Below are positions 24,138 through 33,311 of a stretch of 44,160 nucleotides of DNA, piece after piece. Source of the stretch: Hydrogenispora sp. (lineage in GTDB: Bacteria > Bacillota > UBA4882 > UBA10575); assembly GCA_012837705.1 (NCBI GenBank), contig DUQQ01000005.1, positions 1 to 44,160 of the forward strand, read 5' to 3'. The notes under the pieces were generated by a model. It searched no databases. It was not told the origin of the DNA and saw nothing but the letters and a program-made list of their open reading frames with translations. Both the position numbers and the translations under genes were made by a program. Position 1 is the first letter of the stretch. Each line of letters begins with the position of its first letter.

Positions 24138-25317
24138 TGATGCAGGGCGCCGAAGGCTATGGTGGAAAAAAAGCCTCTGGCTACTACTCTTGTTCATCAT
24201 GGTTTTTACCAGTGGATGCTGGGACCGGCGGGAATTAGAGAATTTAGCGGTTGTGCTTGGGATGGGGCTTAACCATACGCCTGGGGGGGAGGGCTATGAA
24301 GTCTCTTTCCAAATTGTGCGGGCGGCGCAGATCAAAAGTCCCGGCGTGAGCAGTGGCGGTGGGGAAAAGATGAGACCTTTTTGGATCTTACGCTCCAGCG
24401 GACCGACGGTATTTGAGGCGATCCGAAATGCTACGTTTCAAAGCAGCCGCCGGCTTTTCTTATCCCATAGTCAGGTGCTTGTGATCAATGAAGCGGTGGC
24501 CCGGGAAGGGTTGACACCAGCCTTGGATTTTTTCATCCGCGATCATGAACCCCGGTTGAGCCTGTGGCTGCTCCTCACCGCTGAGGATCCGGTCCAAATC
24601 TTTGATGCTTCGGCTGGACTGGAAATGGTCTCGAGTCAGGCCATTTCTGACCTTTTACAACAGTATCATTTAACTTCGAAAATTAGGCCGGTTCGTCTGG
24701 CCGAATATGTTCGGCTGATAATGGCAAAAACGACGGCCAACACCTTACCTGTGATCAGAACAATCGAGAACGCGGGAAAGAAGGAGTTTTATTTCGAAGG
24801 GACTGGGGTGATCAAAGGCGATAAACTGGTCGGTTTTTTAGACCCGATAGAAACCCGGGGTTTACTATGGGTTCTTGGCGAGGTACAAGGGGGCGTGATC
24901 ACTTTTGATGTTCCCGGTAAAAAAGGTAAGGCCACTTTAGAGATCTTTACTTCTTCTTCCACGGTGACGGTTCAGGTGAAAGCCGATAAAATACACGTTA
25001 AAATTGAAGTGCAAGTCCGGTCTGGGCTTGGCAATCAAACCACCTACACCGACCTCTCCACTCCGGATCAGTTCAAAAAGCTGGAAACGCGGCAAGCAGA
25101 AGTCATCAAAGGGGAGATCGAAGCAGCCCTGGCGAAAGCACGGGAATATGGGGCGGATATTTTTGGCTTTGGCCAGCAGCTCTATGGTCACGATAACCGC
25201 GCCTGGCAGCGGCTGGCGGCGGACTGGGAGCGGCATTTTAGGGAGGCGACGGTCGAAATTAAAGTGAAGGCAGTCCTGGTAGAACTAGGCCTGACGACCA
25301 GGCCGGTGCTGGATTAA
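24124..25317 (+). CDS. Spore germinant receptor C subunit, lipoprotein (Ger(x)C family)
   Basis: A 397-residue lipoprotein. The N-terminus is basic, followed by a hydrophobic stretch and the lipobox FTSGC with the family hallmark CWDRRELENLAVVLGMG; the modified Cys anchors it to the spore inner membrane. The rest is the Ger(x)C three-domain extracellular fold, with SHSQVLVINEAVA and FDPIETRG-type blocks. Two ATGs are close: 24118 abuts the ribosome-binding site (GGTGAGG), 24124 is 6 nt away and was chosen. Gene order A-C-B matches many clostridial ger operons. Confidence 0.94.
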   Translation: MTKANDAGRRRLWWKKSLWLLLLFIMVFTSGCWDRRELENLAVVLGMGLNHTPGGEGYEVSFQIVRAAQIKSPGVSSGGGEKMRPFWILRSSGPTVFEAIRNATFQSSRRLFLSHSQVLVINEAVAREGLTPALDFFIRDHEPRLSLWLLLTAEDPVQIFDASAGLEMVSSQAISDLLQQYHLTSKIRPVRLAEYVRLIMAKTTANTLPVIRTIENAGKKEFYFEGTGVIKGDKLVGFLDPIETRGLLWVLGEVQGGVITFDVPGKKGKATLEIFTSSSTVTVQVKADKIHVKIEVQVRSGLGNQTTYTDLSTPDQFKKLETRQAEVIKGEIEAALAKAREYGADIFGFGQQLYGHDNRAWQRLAADWERHFREATVEIKVKAVLVELGLTTRPVLD

Positions 25318-25336
25318 GACCGAAGGAGGAGCCTGA

Positions 25337-26428
25337 ATGGATAAAGAGCGGATCTCACCCCGACAGTTAACCTTCCTGGTGATCAGTTTTACCATAGGCA
25401 GTTGGATCGTGCTGCCTTCGGGGATTGAAGCTTGGCAAAACCTGTGGTTGATTATGTTCTTATCGCTGGGACAAGGACTGGGGTTTGCCTATCTTGCCCT
25501 CCTGCTTTTCCGGCGCCATCCGGGGAAGACGCTATTTGAGATTCATGAAATCGTCTACGGACCGCTGTTCGGGAAACTCTTTTCCCTGTTGTTTTTGTGG
25601 TTTTTCTTGCAGACCGGTGCCGGCGCCTTGGCCGTCTTTGTTACTTTACTGAAGACCACCGTCTTTACAACCACCCCCGATCTGGCCCTTTTAATCCCCT
25701 GGGTCATTATTGTCGTTTACGGTTGTCGCCGCGGAATTGAAGTCATCGCCCGGAGCAACGAACCTTTGGTTCTGGCGACGATCGGGCTGATTATTGCCTC
25801 TGTCTTTCTAGTGCTTAATATCTTTGAAAGAGAGAACCTTTTGCCCCTATTTAACCTGCCCCTGTCGGCGGTGTTATGGAACTCCCTGGGGATTGCCGTT
25901 TTTCCTTTTGGTCAAAACGTGCTCTTTTTGATGCTTTTGCCCAAAGTTAACCAGCCTCAGAAGGTGATGGGTGCCGTCTTCCGCGGGATGGTATTGGCGG
26001 GCTTACTTTTGAGTTTACTCCAATTTTTAGCGGTCGGTGTTCTCGGGAAAGTCGGTGAACTTTTTGTCTTTCCTACCTATGAATTTTACCGGATGATCAA
26101 CATTGGCGAGGTCTTAACGCGGTTGGAACTGATCCCCCTCCTCAACTTTTTGACGATGGGTTTTATCAAAATCATGCTTTGTGTATATACCATGGCGGTG
26201 GGAACTGCCCAATTGTTTAACTTGCGTGCCGTTCAACCACTGTTCTTTCCGTTGGGGATTTTAATCTTACTTCTGACGCGGCAGATCTATCCCAGTATTA
26301 GCCTTCATTTACAATATATAAAGGACGTGCAACCTTATTTTGGCCTCTTTTTCTGTCTCCTCTTGCCACTGCTAACCTTAGGGATGTCGTTCCTCCGTGG
26401 CGGCCCGCAGCGGGAGATGGCTTCATGA
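25337..26428 (+). CDS. Spore germinant receptor B subunit (GerB family, APC-like)
   Basis: A 363-residue integral membrane protein of the APC superfamily with about ten hydrophobic helices. Family features are the opening ISPRQLTFLVISFTIG, the central ARSNEPLVLATIG block and FGQNVLFLMLLPKV. GerB subunits are thought to form the germinant-binding part of the receptor. ATG 25337 lies 20 nt after gerC with AAGGAGGAG upstream; its end overlaps the next small gene (ATGA). Confidence 0.94.
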   Translation: MDKERISPRQLTFLVISFTIGSWIVLPSGIEAWQNLWLIMFLSLGQGLGFAYLALLLFRRHPGKTLFEIHEIVYGPLFGKLFSLLFLWFFLQTGAGALAVFVTLLKTTVFTTTPDLALLIPWVIIVVYGCRRGIEVIARSNEPLVLATIGLIIASVFLVLNIFERENLLPLFNLPLSAVLWNSLGIAVFPFGQNVLFLMLLPKVNQPQKVMGAVFRGMVLAGLLLSLLQFLAVGVLGKVGELFVFPTYEFYRMINIGEVLTRLELIPLLNFLTMGFIKIMLCVYTMAVGTAQLFNLRAVQPLFFPLGILILLLTRQIYPSISLHLQYIKDVQPYFGLFFCLLLPLLTLGMSFLRGGPQREMAS

Positions 26429-26637
26429 TCATCCTCATCGTCCTGGTTTTCCTCGGCCTTTTCCTCTACGAGGCCCCCGGCTTGGTGGCGGAAGAATACT
26501 GGCGGGAGCTGGCGGTCTTCACCTTGCTATTGCTATTGGGTTTGTTTTTGAGTATTTTGTTGGCCAGCGGTGTGGAGCTGCCCTATGTGGAAAGCGTTTG
26601 GCTTGACCTTTTTACCGGACTAAAAAAAGGGCTGTAA
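26425..26637 (+). CDS. Small two-helix protein, candidate germinant-receptor D subunit
   Basis: A 70-residue protein overlapping gerB by 4 nt, so translationally coupled. Two hydrophobic segments (about 1-12 and 31-48) flank a conserved-looking EAPGLVAEEYWRELAVF, ending in a short amphipathic tail. In Bacillus, some ger operons carry a small two-helix D protein that modulates receptor function; length, topology and position fit, but sequence similarity cannot be tested here. It is the last gene of the ger operon; no clear terminator follows. Confidence 0.7.
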   Translation: MIILIVLVFLGLFLYEAPGLVAEEYWRELAVFTLLLLLGLFLSILLASGVELPYVESVWLDLFTGLKKGL

Positions 26638-26703
26638 CTTTTTAGCGCTAGTCACGTCAAACTTAAGTAAACGTATATTTTTCGTAAATGAAGGAGGGAT
26701 TTG

Positions 26704-27558
26704 ATGAATAAAGTTAAAATAATTACCGATACCGCTTGTGATCTAACCATGGATTTCCTGGCGACCGAGGGGATTGGCGTTGTTCCGATGACCATTAATT
26801 TTCCCGAACGGTCCTATCGGGACGGCTTTGACCTAGGACGGGAGGAGTTTTACCGGCTCTTAACATCCGCGGAGAAGCTACCGACGACAGCGCAACCGAC
26901 CCCCGGCGACTTTCTGCAGGTGATGCAGGAAGCGGTGGCGGCGGGGCAGGAGGTTGTGGTGATCACCATTTCTTCCGGAATGAGTGGTACTTATGAGAGT
27001 GCGTTGTTGGCGCGGGAGCAGATCGACCAGAAAGAGAAGATAGCGGTCTTTGATTCCCGGACGGCTTCGTTGGGCCAAGGGCTTATTGTGCTCAAAGCGC
27101 AGGAGATGGCCGCAGCAGGAAAGGGTAAGAACGAGATTATCAAGGAATTGACGGGGATTCGTTCTCGTTTGTATTCCGTCTTTACCCTGGACACCCTGGA
27201 GTACCTCCAGAAGGGCGGCCGGGTCAGCCGAGTCCAGGCGGTGATGGGCGATGTCTTGAACATTAAACCCATCCTCGAAGTGAATAAGGAAGGCCGGATT
27301 GTCCCGCGGGAGAAAGCACGGGGTCGGCGGCGTGCCATCAAACGTCTTTTGGAGATCATGGCGTCTGATGGACGCGAATTGTACAACCAGTTGATCACCA
27401 TTGGCCACTCCCGGTGCGAGGAAGAAGCGGTGGCTTTTGGTGAGGAGATTAAAAAGCACTATAATACCAAAGAGATCCGGATCGGTGAAATCTCATCCAC
27501 CGTTGGGACGCATACTGGCCCCGGATGTATCGCCGTATTTTTCCAGGGGGAAAGTTAG
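26704..27558 (+). CDS. DegV family fatty-acid-binding protein
   Basis: A 284-residue cytoplasmic protein of the DegV/FakB family, which binds a fatty acid and, in FakB members, presents it to the kinase FakA. Seen: KIITDTACDLT at the start, VVPMTINF, TTAQPTPGDF (Ser/Thr-Gln-Pro loop), ISSGMSGTYESA, DSRTASLGQG, LEYLQKGGRVS, and GTHTGPGC near the end. ATG 26704 was chosen over TTG 26701 because AAGGAGGG is 5 nt upstream. No fakA lies nearby, so its partner is elsewhere. Confidence 0.93.
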   Translation: MNKVKIITDTACDLTMDFLATEGIGVVPMTINFPERSYRDGFDLGREEFYRLLTSAEKLPTTAQPTPGDFLQVMQEAVAAGQEVVVITISSGMSGTYESALLAREQIDQKEKIAVFDSRTASLGQGLIVLKAQEMAAAGKGKNEIIKELTGIRSRLYSVFTLDTLEYLQKGGRVSRVQAVMGDVLNIKPILEVNKEGRIVPREKARGRRRAIKRLLEIMASDGRELYNQLITIGHSRCEEEAVAFGEEIKKHYNTKEIRIGEISSTVGTHTGPGCIAVFFQGES

Positions 27559-27612
27559 TTCCGGAACCAAGCGGGTAGAAGAAACTGTCGTGGAAAGGGT
27601 TGAGGTGAAAAG

Positions 27613-28965
27613 ATGGGTCATCAGGGCGTAGTTCTAGATTATAGTGGAGCATTGAGTTTTTTCCGGCGGGAAGAAATGGACATGCTAGCCCCCCGGGTTG
27701 AGGCCATCCACCGGCAAATCGCGGCGAAACAAGGTGCGGGGAACGATTTTCTGGGTTGGGTTGACCTGCCGGTCAATGCTGATCAAGCGGAGATCGAAGC
27801 GGTTAAAGCCGCAGCCGCGCGGATCAGAGAAAGCTCGGAAGTACTGGTGGTTGCCGGAATCGGCGGCTCTTACTTGGGCGCCCGGGCGGCGTTGGAGATG
27901 CTGATGCCGTATTTTCGCACCACGCCTCCCCAAGCGGGGAATCCGGAGGTTATCTTTGTCGGTCATCATTTAAGCGGAGCCTATCTCGAGCAGCTTTTAA
28001 ATTACATCAAAGACAAAGAATTCAGTATCAACGTGATCTCGAAATCCGGGACCACCACGGAGACGGCGGTGGCCTTCCGCTTCCTGAAGCAATTAGCGGA
28101 GGAGAAATACGGTAAAAAAGGGGCGGCGGCACGGATCTATGCCACCACTGACCGCCAGCGCGGGGCCCTGCGGCGGTTGGCGGAGGAAGAGGGCTATACT
28201 ACTTTCGTGATCCCTGATGACATCGGTGGACGCTATTCGGTTTTATCGCCGGTCGGGTTGTTGCCGATCGCAGCGGCCGGAATTGACATTGATCCGATTC
28301 TGGCTGGAGCCGCTGCGGCTTACGAAGTTTGCTCCCATCCGGAATTAGAACAAAACCCGGTCTACCAGTATGCGGTTTTGCGCCATATTTTCTACCAAAA
28401 GGGAAAGAGCATCGAGTTAATGGTCAACTATGAACCGGCCTTGCATTATTTCGCCGAATGGTGGAAACAGCTTTTTGGGGAGAGTGAAGGCAAAGACGGG
28501 AAAGGGCTCTTCCCAGCCGCAGTCGATTTCACCACCGATCTTCATTCGCTTGGCCAATACATACAGGAAGGGCGGCGGCTTTTCTTTGAGACCATTCTGG
28601 CGGTGGAAAAGGACCGGTCCACTTTAGCGTTGCCGGAAGCGCCCGGTGATCCGGATGGTTTAAATTATATCGCCGGCCAACGCGTCGACGAGATGAACCG
28701 GCAGGCGCTGCGCGGCACCCTCCTGGCCCACCAGGATGGCGGCGTTCCTTGTTTGGTCGTGAAAATCCCGGAATTATCCCCGTTCTACTTCGGTTACTTA
28801 GTATATTTCTTCGAAAAAGCCTGTGCCATAAGTGGTTATTTACTAGGGGTTAACCCCTTTGACCAACCAGGCGTCGAGGAATATAAGAAGAATATGTTTG
28901 CCCTTCTGGGTAAACCCGGCTTCGAGGAACAACGCCAACAGCTGTTGGCCCGACTGGAGAAGTAA
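27613..28965 (+). CDS. pgi: Glucose-6-phosphate isomerase
   Basis: Interconverts glucose 6-phosphate and fructose 6-phosphate (glycolysis/gluconeogenesis). The 450-residue length fits the Bacillus-type enzyme. Motifs in order: [14 protein letters not shown], the phosphate-binding [16 protein letters not shown], the [16 protein letters not shown] signature, and the LGQYIQEG and [11 protein letters not shown] blocks with the catalytic region. ATG 27613 has GGTTGAGGTG upstream and lies 54 nt after degV. A strong terminator starts right at its stop. Confidence 0.97.
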   Translation: MGHQGVVLDYSGALSFFRREEMDMLAPRVEAIHRQIAAKQGAGNDFLGWVDLPVNADQAEIEAVKAAAARIRESSEVLVVAGIGGSYLGARAALEMLMPYFRTTPPQAGNPEVIFVGHHLSGAYLEQLLNYIKDKEFSINVISKSGTTTETAVAFRFLKQLAEEKYGKKGAAARIYATTDRQRGALRRLAEEEGYTTFVIPDDIGGRYSVLSPVGLLPIAAAGIDIDPILAGAAAAYEVCSHPELEQNPVYQYAVLRHIFYQKGKSIELMVNYEPALHYFAEWWKQLFGESEGKDGKGLFPAAVDFTTDLHSLGQYIQEGRRLFFETILAVEKDRSTLALPEAPGDPDGLNYIAGQRVDEMNRQALRGTLLAHQDGGVPCLVVKIPELSPFYFGYLVYFFEKACAISGYLLGVNPFDQPGVEEYKKNMFALLGKPGFEEQRQQLLARLEK

Positions 28966-28989
28966 AACCGTCGTCAGACGGTTTTTTTT
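28965..28989 (+). terminator. Intrinsic terminator after pgi
   Basis: AAACCGTC/GACGGTTT with a GTCA loop and eight T. It overlaps the stop codon's last base. Confidence 0.92.
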
Positions 28990-29157
28990 ATGCTATGACT
29001 ACACGTCCCGCCCTCTTTACGTGGCTTTGCCTTGTTCCGCAATGAAGTTCAGCGGGTGCAGACAACACAATATTGCGGTAAGGGTTTAATTCCGTGGATA
29101 CAATAGAGAAAGATTTGGCAATGCTATTAAGGTAGAAATGATCACGAGGAGAGGTCG

Positions 29158-30456
29158 ATGGCAGAATACATCTTCACGCCCATAAACTATGCGGACGGAA
29201 TTCCCTTTTATTACGCAAAAAACGTTTGCAACCAAAGGTTATATCGCTTAGAACCGGTTGCCACCCGCTTGCGCTGGGGAGAAGCAGGAAAGTTCCGTTG
29301 TCAAGTTGCGGCCCGGAAAGTGCTTGCTAACGAAGATGGTGCAAACGAAGGAATCCTTTTGGTGGCGGGACCACTTACCCACCAAGGCCAAACACTAATC
29401 GGCTGGGAAGCCCGTCCGGGGCGACCATTATTCCCAAACTTACTAAGGACGTTGTCGCTGGAAGAAAGATTAAACGCCCTAAAGCCACTGCTGCGCTCCT
29501 ACCAGACCTACCACCGGCAGGGGCTTATTGTTGGTTGCCCCGACTGGCGGCGCATTAACTGGGGCCCAACCGGGCTTTATATGCCCGACCCTTTACTTCT
29601 GCGCTATTTGAATGCGCCAAAACGGCAACTAACAAGAGGACTTGCGGCCTGCCATCCGCCGGAGATTTACCAGGATAGCCCTAGCCCTTTGAGCCCCAAA
29701 GGAGATCTCTTTTACTTCGGCCTCCTTGCTTATCTGGTCCTCGCCGGGGAGTTACCTTACCTTTTGGTACGGGGCTGGCCCACGCCCGCACTGCAGCAGG
29801 GATTGGTCATTCCCCCGACGCGGTGGCAACCGGATTTACCGGTGGGCCTTGCCGGTGCACTAGAAAGACTGCTTGCGGTCAAACCACAGAACCGGCCAGA
29901 CACCGATGAACTACTGTGTATTTGGCAGGAAGCCAAAACCCCGCAGGTCTCTGTTGGTGTGGGGAAGAAGAAAAAGGCGGCGCTCCGCGGGTTTCGGTAC
30001 CGGTTGTTCTGGCGATTATACCGGCGCCAATGGGGCCTTGCCGCCCTGGCCTTTTGTATTGTCTTCTTCTTCTGCGCATGGGGGCTAGGACGGGGCCCCA
30101 TTGGCACCGTTCCGGATCAGCTCCGGCCGGAAGATTTAACCGTACTCCTCCAGGCAGTGGCTGATCCCGGTTTTCCCGATGAACAGTTGCCGGGCGGTCA
30201 CGAAGTCTGGCCGGATCTGTTGGCGGCAAAGGAAGAACGCCGTGCTATGGCTACTACGCTCCTGACCCACCCCTTAGTTGAAGTGGGAAAGGTTACGGGG
30301 CTACAGCAGGAAGAAGATTATGCCCAGTTTGAAGCGGATCTGATTTGGTACCACTGGCGTGACCACCGCTGGCAGACCACGGAGGTTCGGGAGCAGATTA
30401 AAATGGTCCGTTCCGGTCCGCGCTGGGAGATTGTCGAACGAAAGCCAATACCGTAA
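29158..30456 (+). CDS. Membrane pseudokinase with extracytoplasmic domain
   Basis: A 432-residue protein I do not assign to a named gene. Residues ~100-255 resemble a protein-kinase C-lobe: CPDWRRIN (127-134) aligns with HRDxKxxN, keeping Asp129 and Asn134 but with HR replaced by CP; MPDP (142-145) replaces DFG; then PPE (168-170, APE-like), GDLFYFGLLAYLVLAGELPY (182-201) and NRP (246-248). No Gly-rich loop or clear catalytic Lys is visible in the N-lobe. A basic linker and one membrane helix (292-311) lead to a ~115-residue outer domain with W/Y-rich strands. Probably a catalytically dead or atypical sensor kinase; ATG 29158 follows GAGGAGAGG. Confidence 0.65.
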   Translation: MAEYIFTPINYADGIPFYYAKNVCNQRLYRLEPVATRLRWGEAGKFRCQVAARKVLANEDGANEGILLVAGPLTHQGQTLIGWEARPGRPLFPNLLRTLSLEERLNALKPLLRSYQTYHRQGLIVGCPDWRRINWGPTGLYMPDPLLLRYLNAPKRQLTRGLAACHPPEIYQDSPSPLSPKGDLFYFGLLAYLVLAGELPYLLVRGWPTPALQQGLVIPPTRWQPDLPVGLAGALERLLAVKPQNRPDTDELLCIWQEAKTPQVSVGVGKKKKAALRGFRYRLFWRLYRRQWGLAALAFCIVFFFCAWGLGRGPIGTVPDQLRPEDLTVLLQAVADPGFPDEQLPGGHEVWPDLLAAKEERRAMATTLLTHPLVEVGKVTGLQQEEDYAQFEADLIWYHWRDHRWQTTEVREQIKMVRSGPRWEIVERKPIP

Positions 30457-30472
30457 AGGAGGAAGCGGTTCG

Positions 30473-30502
30473 AAAACCCATGCCAATGGGTTTTCTTTTT
30501 TT
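30473..30502 (+). terminator. Intrinsic terminator after the pseudokinase gene
   Basis: AAAACCCAT/ATGGGTTTT with a 4-nt loop, then CTTTTTTT. Confidence 0.92.
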
Positions 30503-30594
30503 GCAGGATTCTTCCCGTCCGGACCCGAATAATCGGCCTGTAGGGATCTTTTAAGTTCTCTTGGGCGCAGGAAAAGGAGAAAGGAGCGATTAAG

Positions 30595-31392
30595 ATGGAA
30601 TTTGCCATTATCGGTGGGACCGGAGTATATGATCCGGCGATCCTAACCAATACGAGGGAGGTTAAAGTCGAAACGCCCTATGGTGAGGTTAGACCGACTG
30701 TTGGTGAGTATAACGGAGTTGAAGTTGTCTTTCTTCCGCGGCACGGCGCGGGCCATACAGTGCCACCACACCGGATTAACTACCGGGCGAACATCTGGGG
30801 ACTACGGCGTTTAGGAGTGAAGCGTATTCTGGCCACGACTGCCGTTGGGAGTCTGAATCCGGAGATGCGCCCGGGCGAGATGGTTCTGATCGACCAATTC
30901 CTTGATTTTACCAAAGGGCGGCCCAGTACGTTCTTTGAAGGGGGCCCCGCCGGGGTGATCCACGTTGATTATACGGAACCCTATTGTCCGGAGATCCGGG
31001 GCGTCGCGCTCGAAGCGGCGGCGGAATTAGGCTATAAAGCCCATGATCATGGGGTATATGTCTGTACCGAGGGACCGCGGTTTGAGACCCCGGCCGAGAT
31101 TCAGATGTTTGCCAAGCTTGGCGGGGATTTGGTTGGGATGACCAATGTTCCAGAGGTGGTTTTGGCGCGTGAAGCGGGGATCTGCTACGCTACCATCTCG
31201 CTGGTGACCAACTATGCGGCCGGGATCGCGGAGGGTGTGTTGACCCACGAGGAAGTAGTCGCCTTGATGGCCGAGAATAACGAGCGTTTGAAGCAACTCT
31301 TGATGCGGGTGTTGATCGCCATGCCGTCGGAGCGCAAGTGTCGTTGCCGGGAGGCCGTTCCTGATGTCGGCCGGTTCTTTGAGGAGGATTAG
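30595..31392 (+). CDS. mtnP: S-methyl-5'-thioadenosine phosphorylase
   Basis: Cleaves methylthioadenosine, a by-product of polyamine synthesis and other SAM reactions, to adenine and methylthioribose 1-phosphate. The 265-residue protein has the PNP/MTAP family blocks: AIIGGTGVYDP, FLPRHGAGHTVPPHRINYRANIWGL-type substrate loop, GEMVLIDQFLDFT, YVCTEGPRFETPAEI, and GMTNVPEVVLAREAG. A Cys pair (RKCRCRE) near the C-terminus is an extra feature. ATG 30595 follows AAAGGAG. It feeds MtnA, encoded 2 nt downstream. Some family members also act on inosine; substrate preference is inferred from the neighbour. Confidence 0.93.
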   Translation: MEFAIIGGTGVYDPAILTNTREVKVETPYGEVRPTVGEYNGVEVVFLPRHGAGHTVPPHRINYRANIWGLRRLGVKRILATTAVGSLNPEMRPGEMVLIDQFLDFTKGRPSTFFEGGPAGVIHVDYTEPYCPEIRGVALEAAAELGYKAHDHGVYVCTEGPRFETPAEIQMFAKLGGDLVGMTNVPEVVLAREAGICYATISLVTNYAAGIAEGVLTHEEVVALMAENNERLKQLLMRVLIAMPSERKCRCREAVPDVGRFFEED

Positions 31393-31394
31393 CT

Positions 31395-32444
31395 TTGGGT
31401 CAGAGTTTTACCACGCTACGCTGGGAAGAGCGGTCCTTGGTCTTGTTGGACCAGACTAAGCTGCCGGAGCAGGAGGTTTATTTGGTCTGTACGGACTACC
31501 GGATGGTCGCCGATGCGATCCGCCGGTTGGCGGTGCGGGGGGCGCCGGCCATTGGGGTGGCCGGCGCCTTCGGGGTAGTCTTAGGAGCATTTGAGCTCAT
31601 CCAGAACCCGAAGGACTTTTTCGCTGGATTGGAAGCGGTCTTTGCCGAACTGGCCGGGACGCGACCAACGGCGGTTAATCTGTTTTGGGCGTTGGACCGG
31701 ATGAAAAAGGTTGTGGTCGCCCGCCGGGCGGAAGCCCCCGCGGTGGTGGCGGCGGCGTTGGAAGCGGAAGCGCTCTGTTTATACCAGGAAGATATTGACA
31801 CCAACCGCCGCCTTGGCACCCATGGCGCGGCCTTATTGCAGGACGGGATGACGGTTTTAACCATCTGTAACGCGGGCGCTTTAGCCACGGTTGCCCACGG
31901 GACAGCGCTAGCCGTTATCCGCGCCGCGGTCCAAGAGGGGAAACGCATCCAAGTAGTGGCCTGCGAAACAAGGCCGTTATTGCAAGGGGCCAGGCTGACC
32001 ACTTGGGAGTTGATGAAGGACGGGATCCCGGTCACCTTAATCACGGATAATATGGCGGGTTACCTTATGCAACAAGGGCAGATTCAGGCGGTACTGACCG
32101 GAGCGGACCGGATTGCCGCCAACGGGGATGTGGCGAATAAGATTGGTACTTATTCGCTGGCGGTCCTGGCCCAGGCCCATGGTATTCCCTTTTATGTGGC
32201 GGCACCGATGTCCACCTTTGATCTGACACTGCCCGACGGGCAAGGGATTCCCATTGAGGAACGGGCTGCCGAAGAGGTTACCTGGTTACGTGGTCAACGG
32301 ATCGCCCCCGACGGAGTAGCGGTATACAATCCTGCCTTTGATTTAACGCCGGCCCGCTACGTGCAGGCCTGGATTACGGAGAAAGGGGTTTTTCGGGGTC
32401 AAGCGGGGAAAATTAAACTGATGGATGAGGGCTCGACGGATTGA
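31395..32444 (+). CDS. mtnA: Methylthioribose-1-phosphate isomerase
   Basis: Isomerises methylthioribose 1-phosphate to methylthioribulose 1-phosphate in methionine salvage. The 349-residue protein of the eIF2B-alpha-related fold has RGAPAIGVAGAFG, the catalytic-Cys block TICNAGALATV, and the catalytic-Asp block LTGADRIAANGDVANKIGT. The start is TTG 31395, 7 nt after GAGGAGG, just after the mtnP stop. The later salvage enzymes (mtnBCD or alternatives) are not in the window. Its 3' end overlaps the minus-strand protease gene by 32 nt. Confidence 0.95.
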   Translation: MGQSFTTLRWEERSLVLLDQTKLPEQEVYLVCTDYRMVADAIRRLAVRGAPAIGVAGAFGVVLGAFELIQNPKDFFAGLEAVFAELAGTRPTAVNLFWALDRMKKVVVARRAEAPAVVAAALEAEALCLYQEDIDTNRRLGTHGAALLQDGMTVLTICNAGALATVAHGTALAVIRAAVQEGKRIQVVACETRPLLQGARLTTWELMKDGIPVTLITDNMAGYLMQQGQIQAVLTGADRIAANGDVANKIGTYSLAVLAQAHGIPFYVAAPMSTFDLTLPDGQGIPIEERAAEEVTWLRGQRIAPDGVAVYNPAFDLTPARYVQAWITEKGVFRGQAGKIKLMDEGSTD

Positions 32445-32868
32445 GGGAGCTTAGTAGTTTGTCTTTGGAGAGTCTTAATTTAAAGGCCATAAACTCGGGA
32501 TCTACCCGGAAAAAGTCTTTTAGTTTCTGTGGCGGCATAAGCTTATATGCCTTCTCTAATTCGCGGTCGGGGATGAGATAGTTGACGGCCCAAACCATCG
32601 CGTGGTATTCCTCGCGATAAATGCCGATCCGGTTACGGCAATGATAGTGGATGAAGTTACACTCTTGCCGGGTTGTGAAAAAATGCCCAAGTTCTTCCGC
32701 CAGGACACAACGGAAATGTTTTATATCTGCGGTTATCCGTGGGTCCAGACCGATCACCGGGTTTTTGCCCGGATAGTAAAAATAAATGGCCTCAACGGGT
32801 GGTTCAAAATCCCAAAACTTTAACATAATCCTGTGCTTTTTGGCTAGGGCAATTAATTCATTTGGCAA
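32413..32868 (-). CDS. ImmA/IrrE-family metallopeptidase
   Basis: A 151-residue protein of the ImmA/IrrE (DUF955) family, which in ICEBs1 and phages cleaves the cognate XRE repressor. The motif region reads LAEELGHFF, so the first His of HExxH is Glu, a variant found in some members of this group; the downstream EYHAMVWAVNYLIP block is typical. Two TTG codons follow GGAGGG: 32874 abuts it, 32868 is 6 nt away and was chosen. It lies downstream of the XRE gene on the same strand. No integrase or phage genes lie nearby. Confidence 0.85.
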   Translation of the reverse strand: MPNELIALAKKHRIMLKFWDFEPPVEAIYFYYPGKNPVIGLDPRITADIKHFRCVLAEELGHFFTTRQECNFIHYHCRNRIGIYREEYHAMVWAVNYLIPDRELEKAYKLMPPQKLKDFFRVDPEFMAFKLRLSKDKLLSSLNPSSPHPSV

Positions 32869-32914
32869 GAGCAACCCTCCACTTTTTAAAGCAATGCTTT
32901 TTTAAAAGGGCTGT

Positions 32915-33244
32915 TCAGTCTTGGATCCCCAACTCTTCTTTGACCATTTTTATAAAACTCAGCACCGATTGGCGCGCGTTTTCTGGTAAATCCAAGATTG
33001 GGTCATCGCTGCGGTGGGCCGCCACGATCTCGACGGGACTCCGAATATCGGTCCGGTCGAGGAGGAAATCGATGGACACATTAAACAGATCAGCGATCCG
33101 ACGCAGCGTCTTTTGGTCGGGGAACCGTTCATTGTTCTCGTAATTGCTGATGGTTTTCTGGGAAAGTCCCAGTTTCTCCGCGAGATCCTTTTGGTACAAT
33201 CCTTGTTCTTCGCGTAAAGCGCGTAGTCTAGCTCCAAAGGACAC
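32915..33244 (-). CDS. XRE-family transcriptional repressor (ImmR-like)
   Basis: A 109-residue regulator: an N-terminal HTH (about residues 5-60) with LREEQGLYQKDLAEKLGLSQ and KTISNYENNERFPD, and a short C-terminal segment (LPENARQSVLSFIKMVKEEL) typical of repressors paired with ImmA proteases. The start is GTG 33244, preceded by GGTGGTGA at 4 nt. It is the first gene of a two-gene minus-strand unit with the metallopeptidase. The repeats at its promoter suggest autoregulation. The pair probably arrived by transfer, as it splits a methionine-salvage cluster. Confidence 0.92.
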   Translation of the reverse strand: MSFGARLRALREEQGLYQKDLAEKLGLSQKTISNYENNERFPDQKTLRRIADLFNVSIDFLLDRTDIRSPVEIVAAHRSDDPILDLPENARQSVLSFIKMVKEELGIQD

Positions 33245-33311
33245 TTGATCACCACCGTTATCGACACTTGGGCACTTGGCCCGTAGTTATACTTTAGAAA
33301 AGAGTACTGGC

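Noticed and set aside
32413-33244. Prophage or integrative element around the XRE/ImmA pair
   Set aside because: No integrase, excisionase, structural or conjugation genes and no attachment-site repeats are visible; only the two regulatory genes are present.
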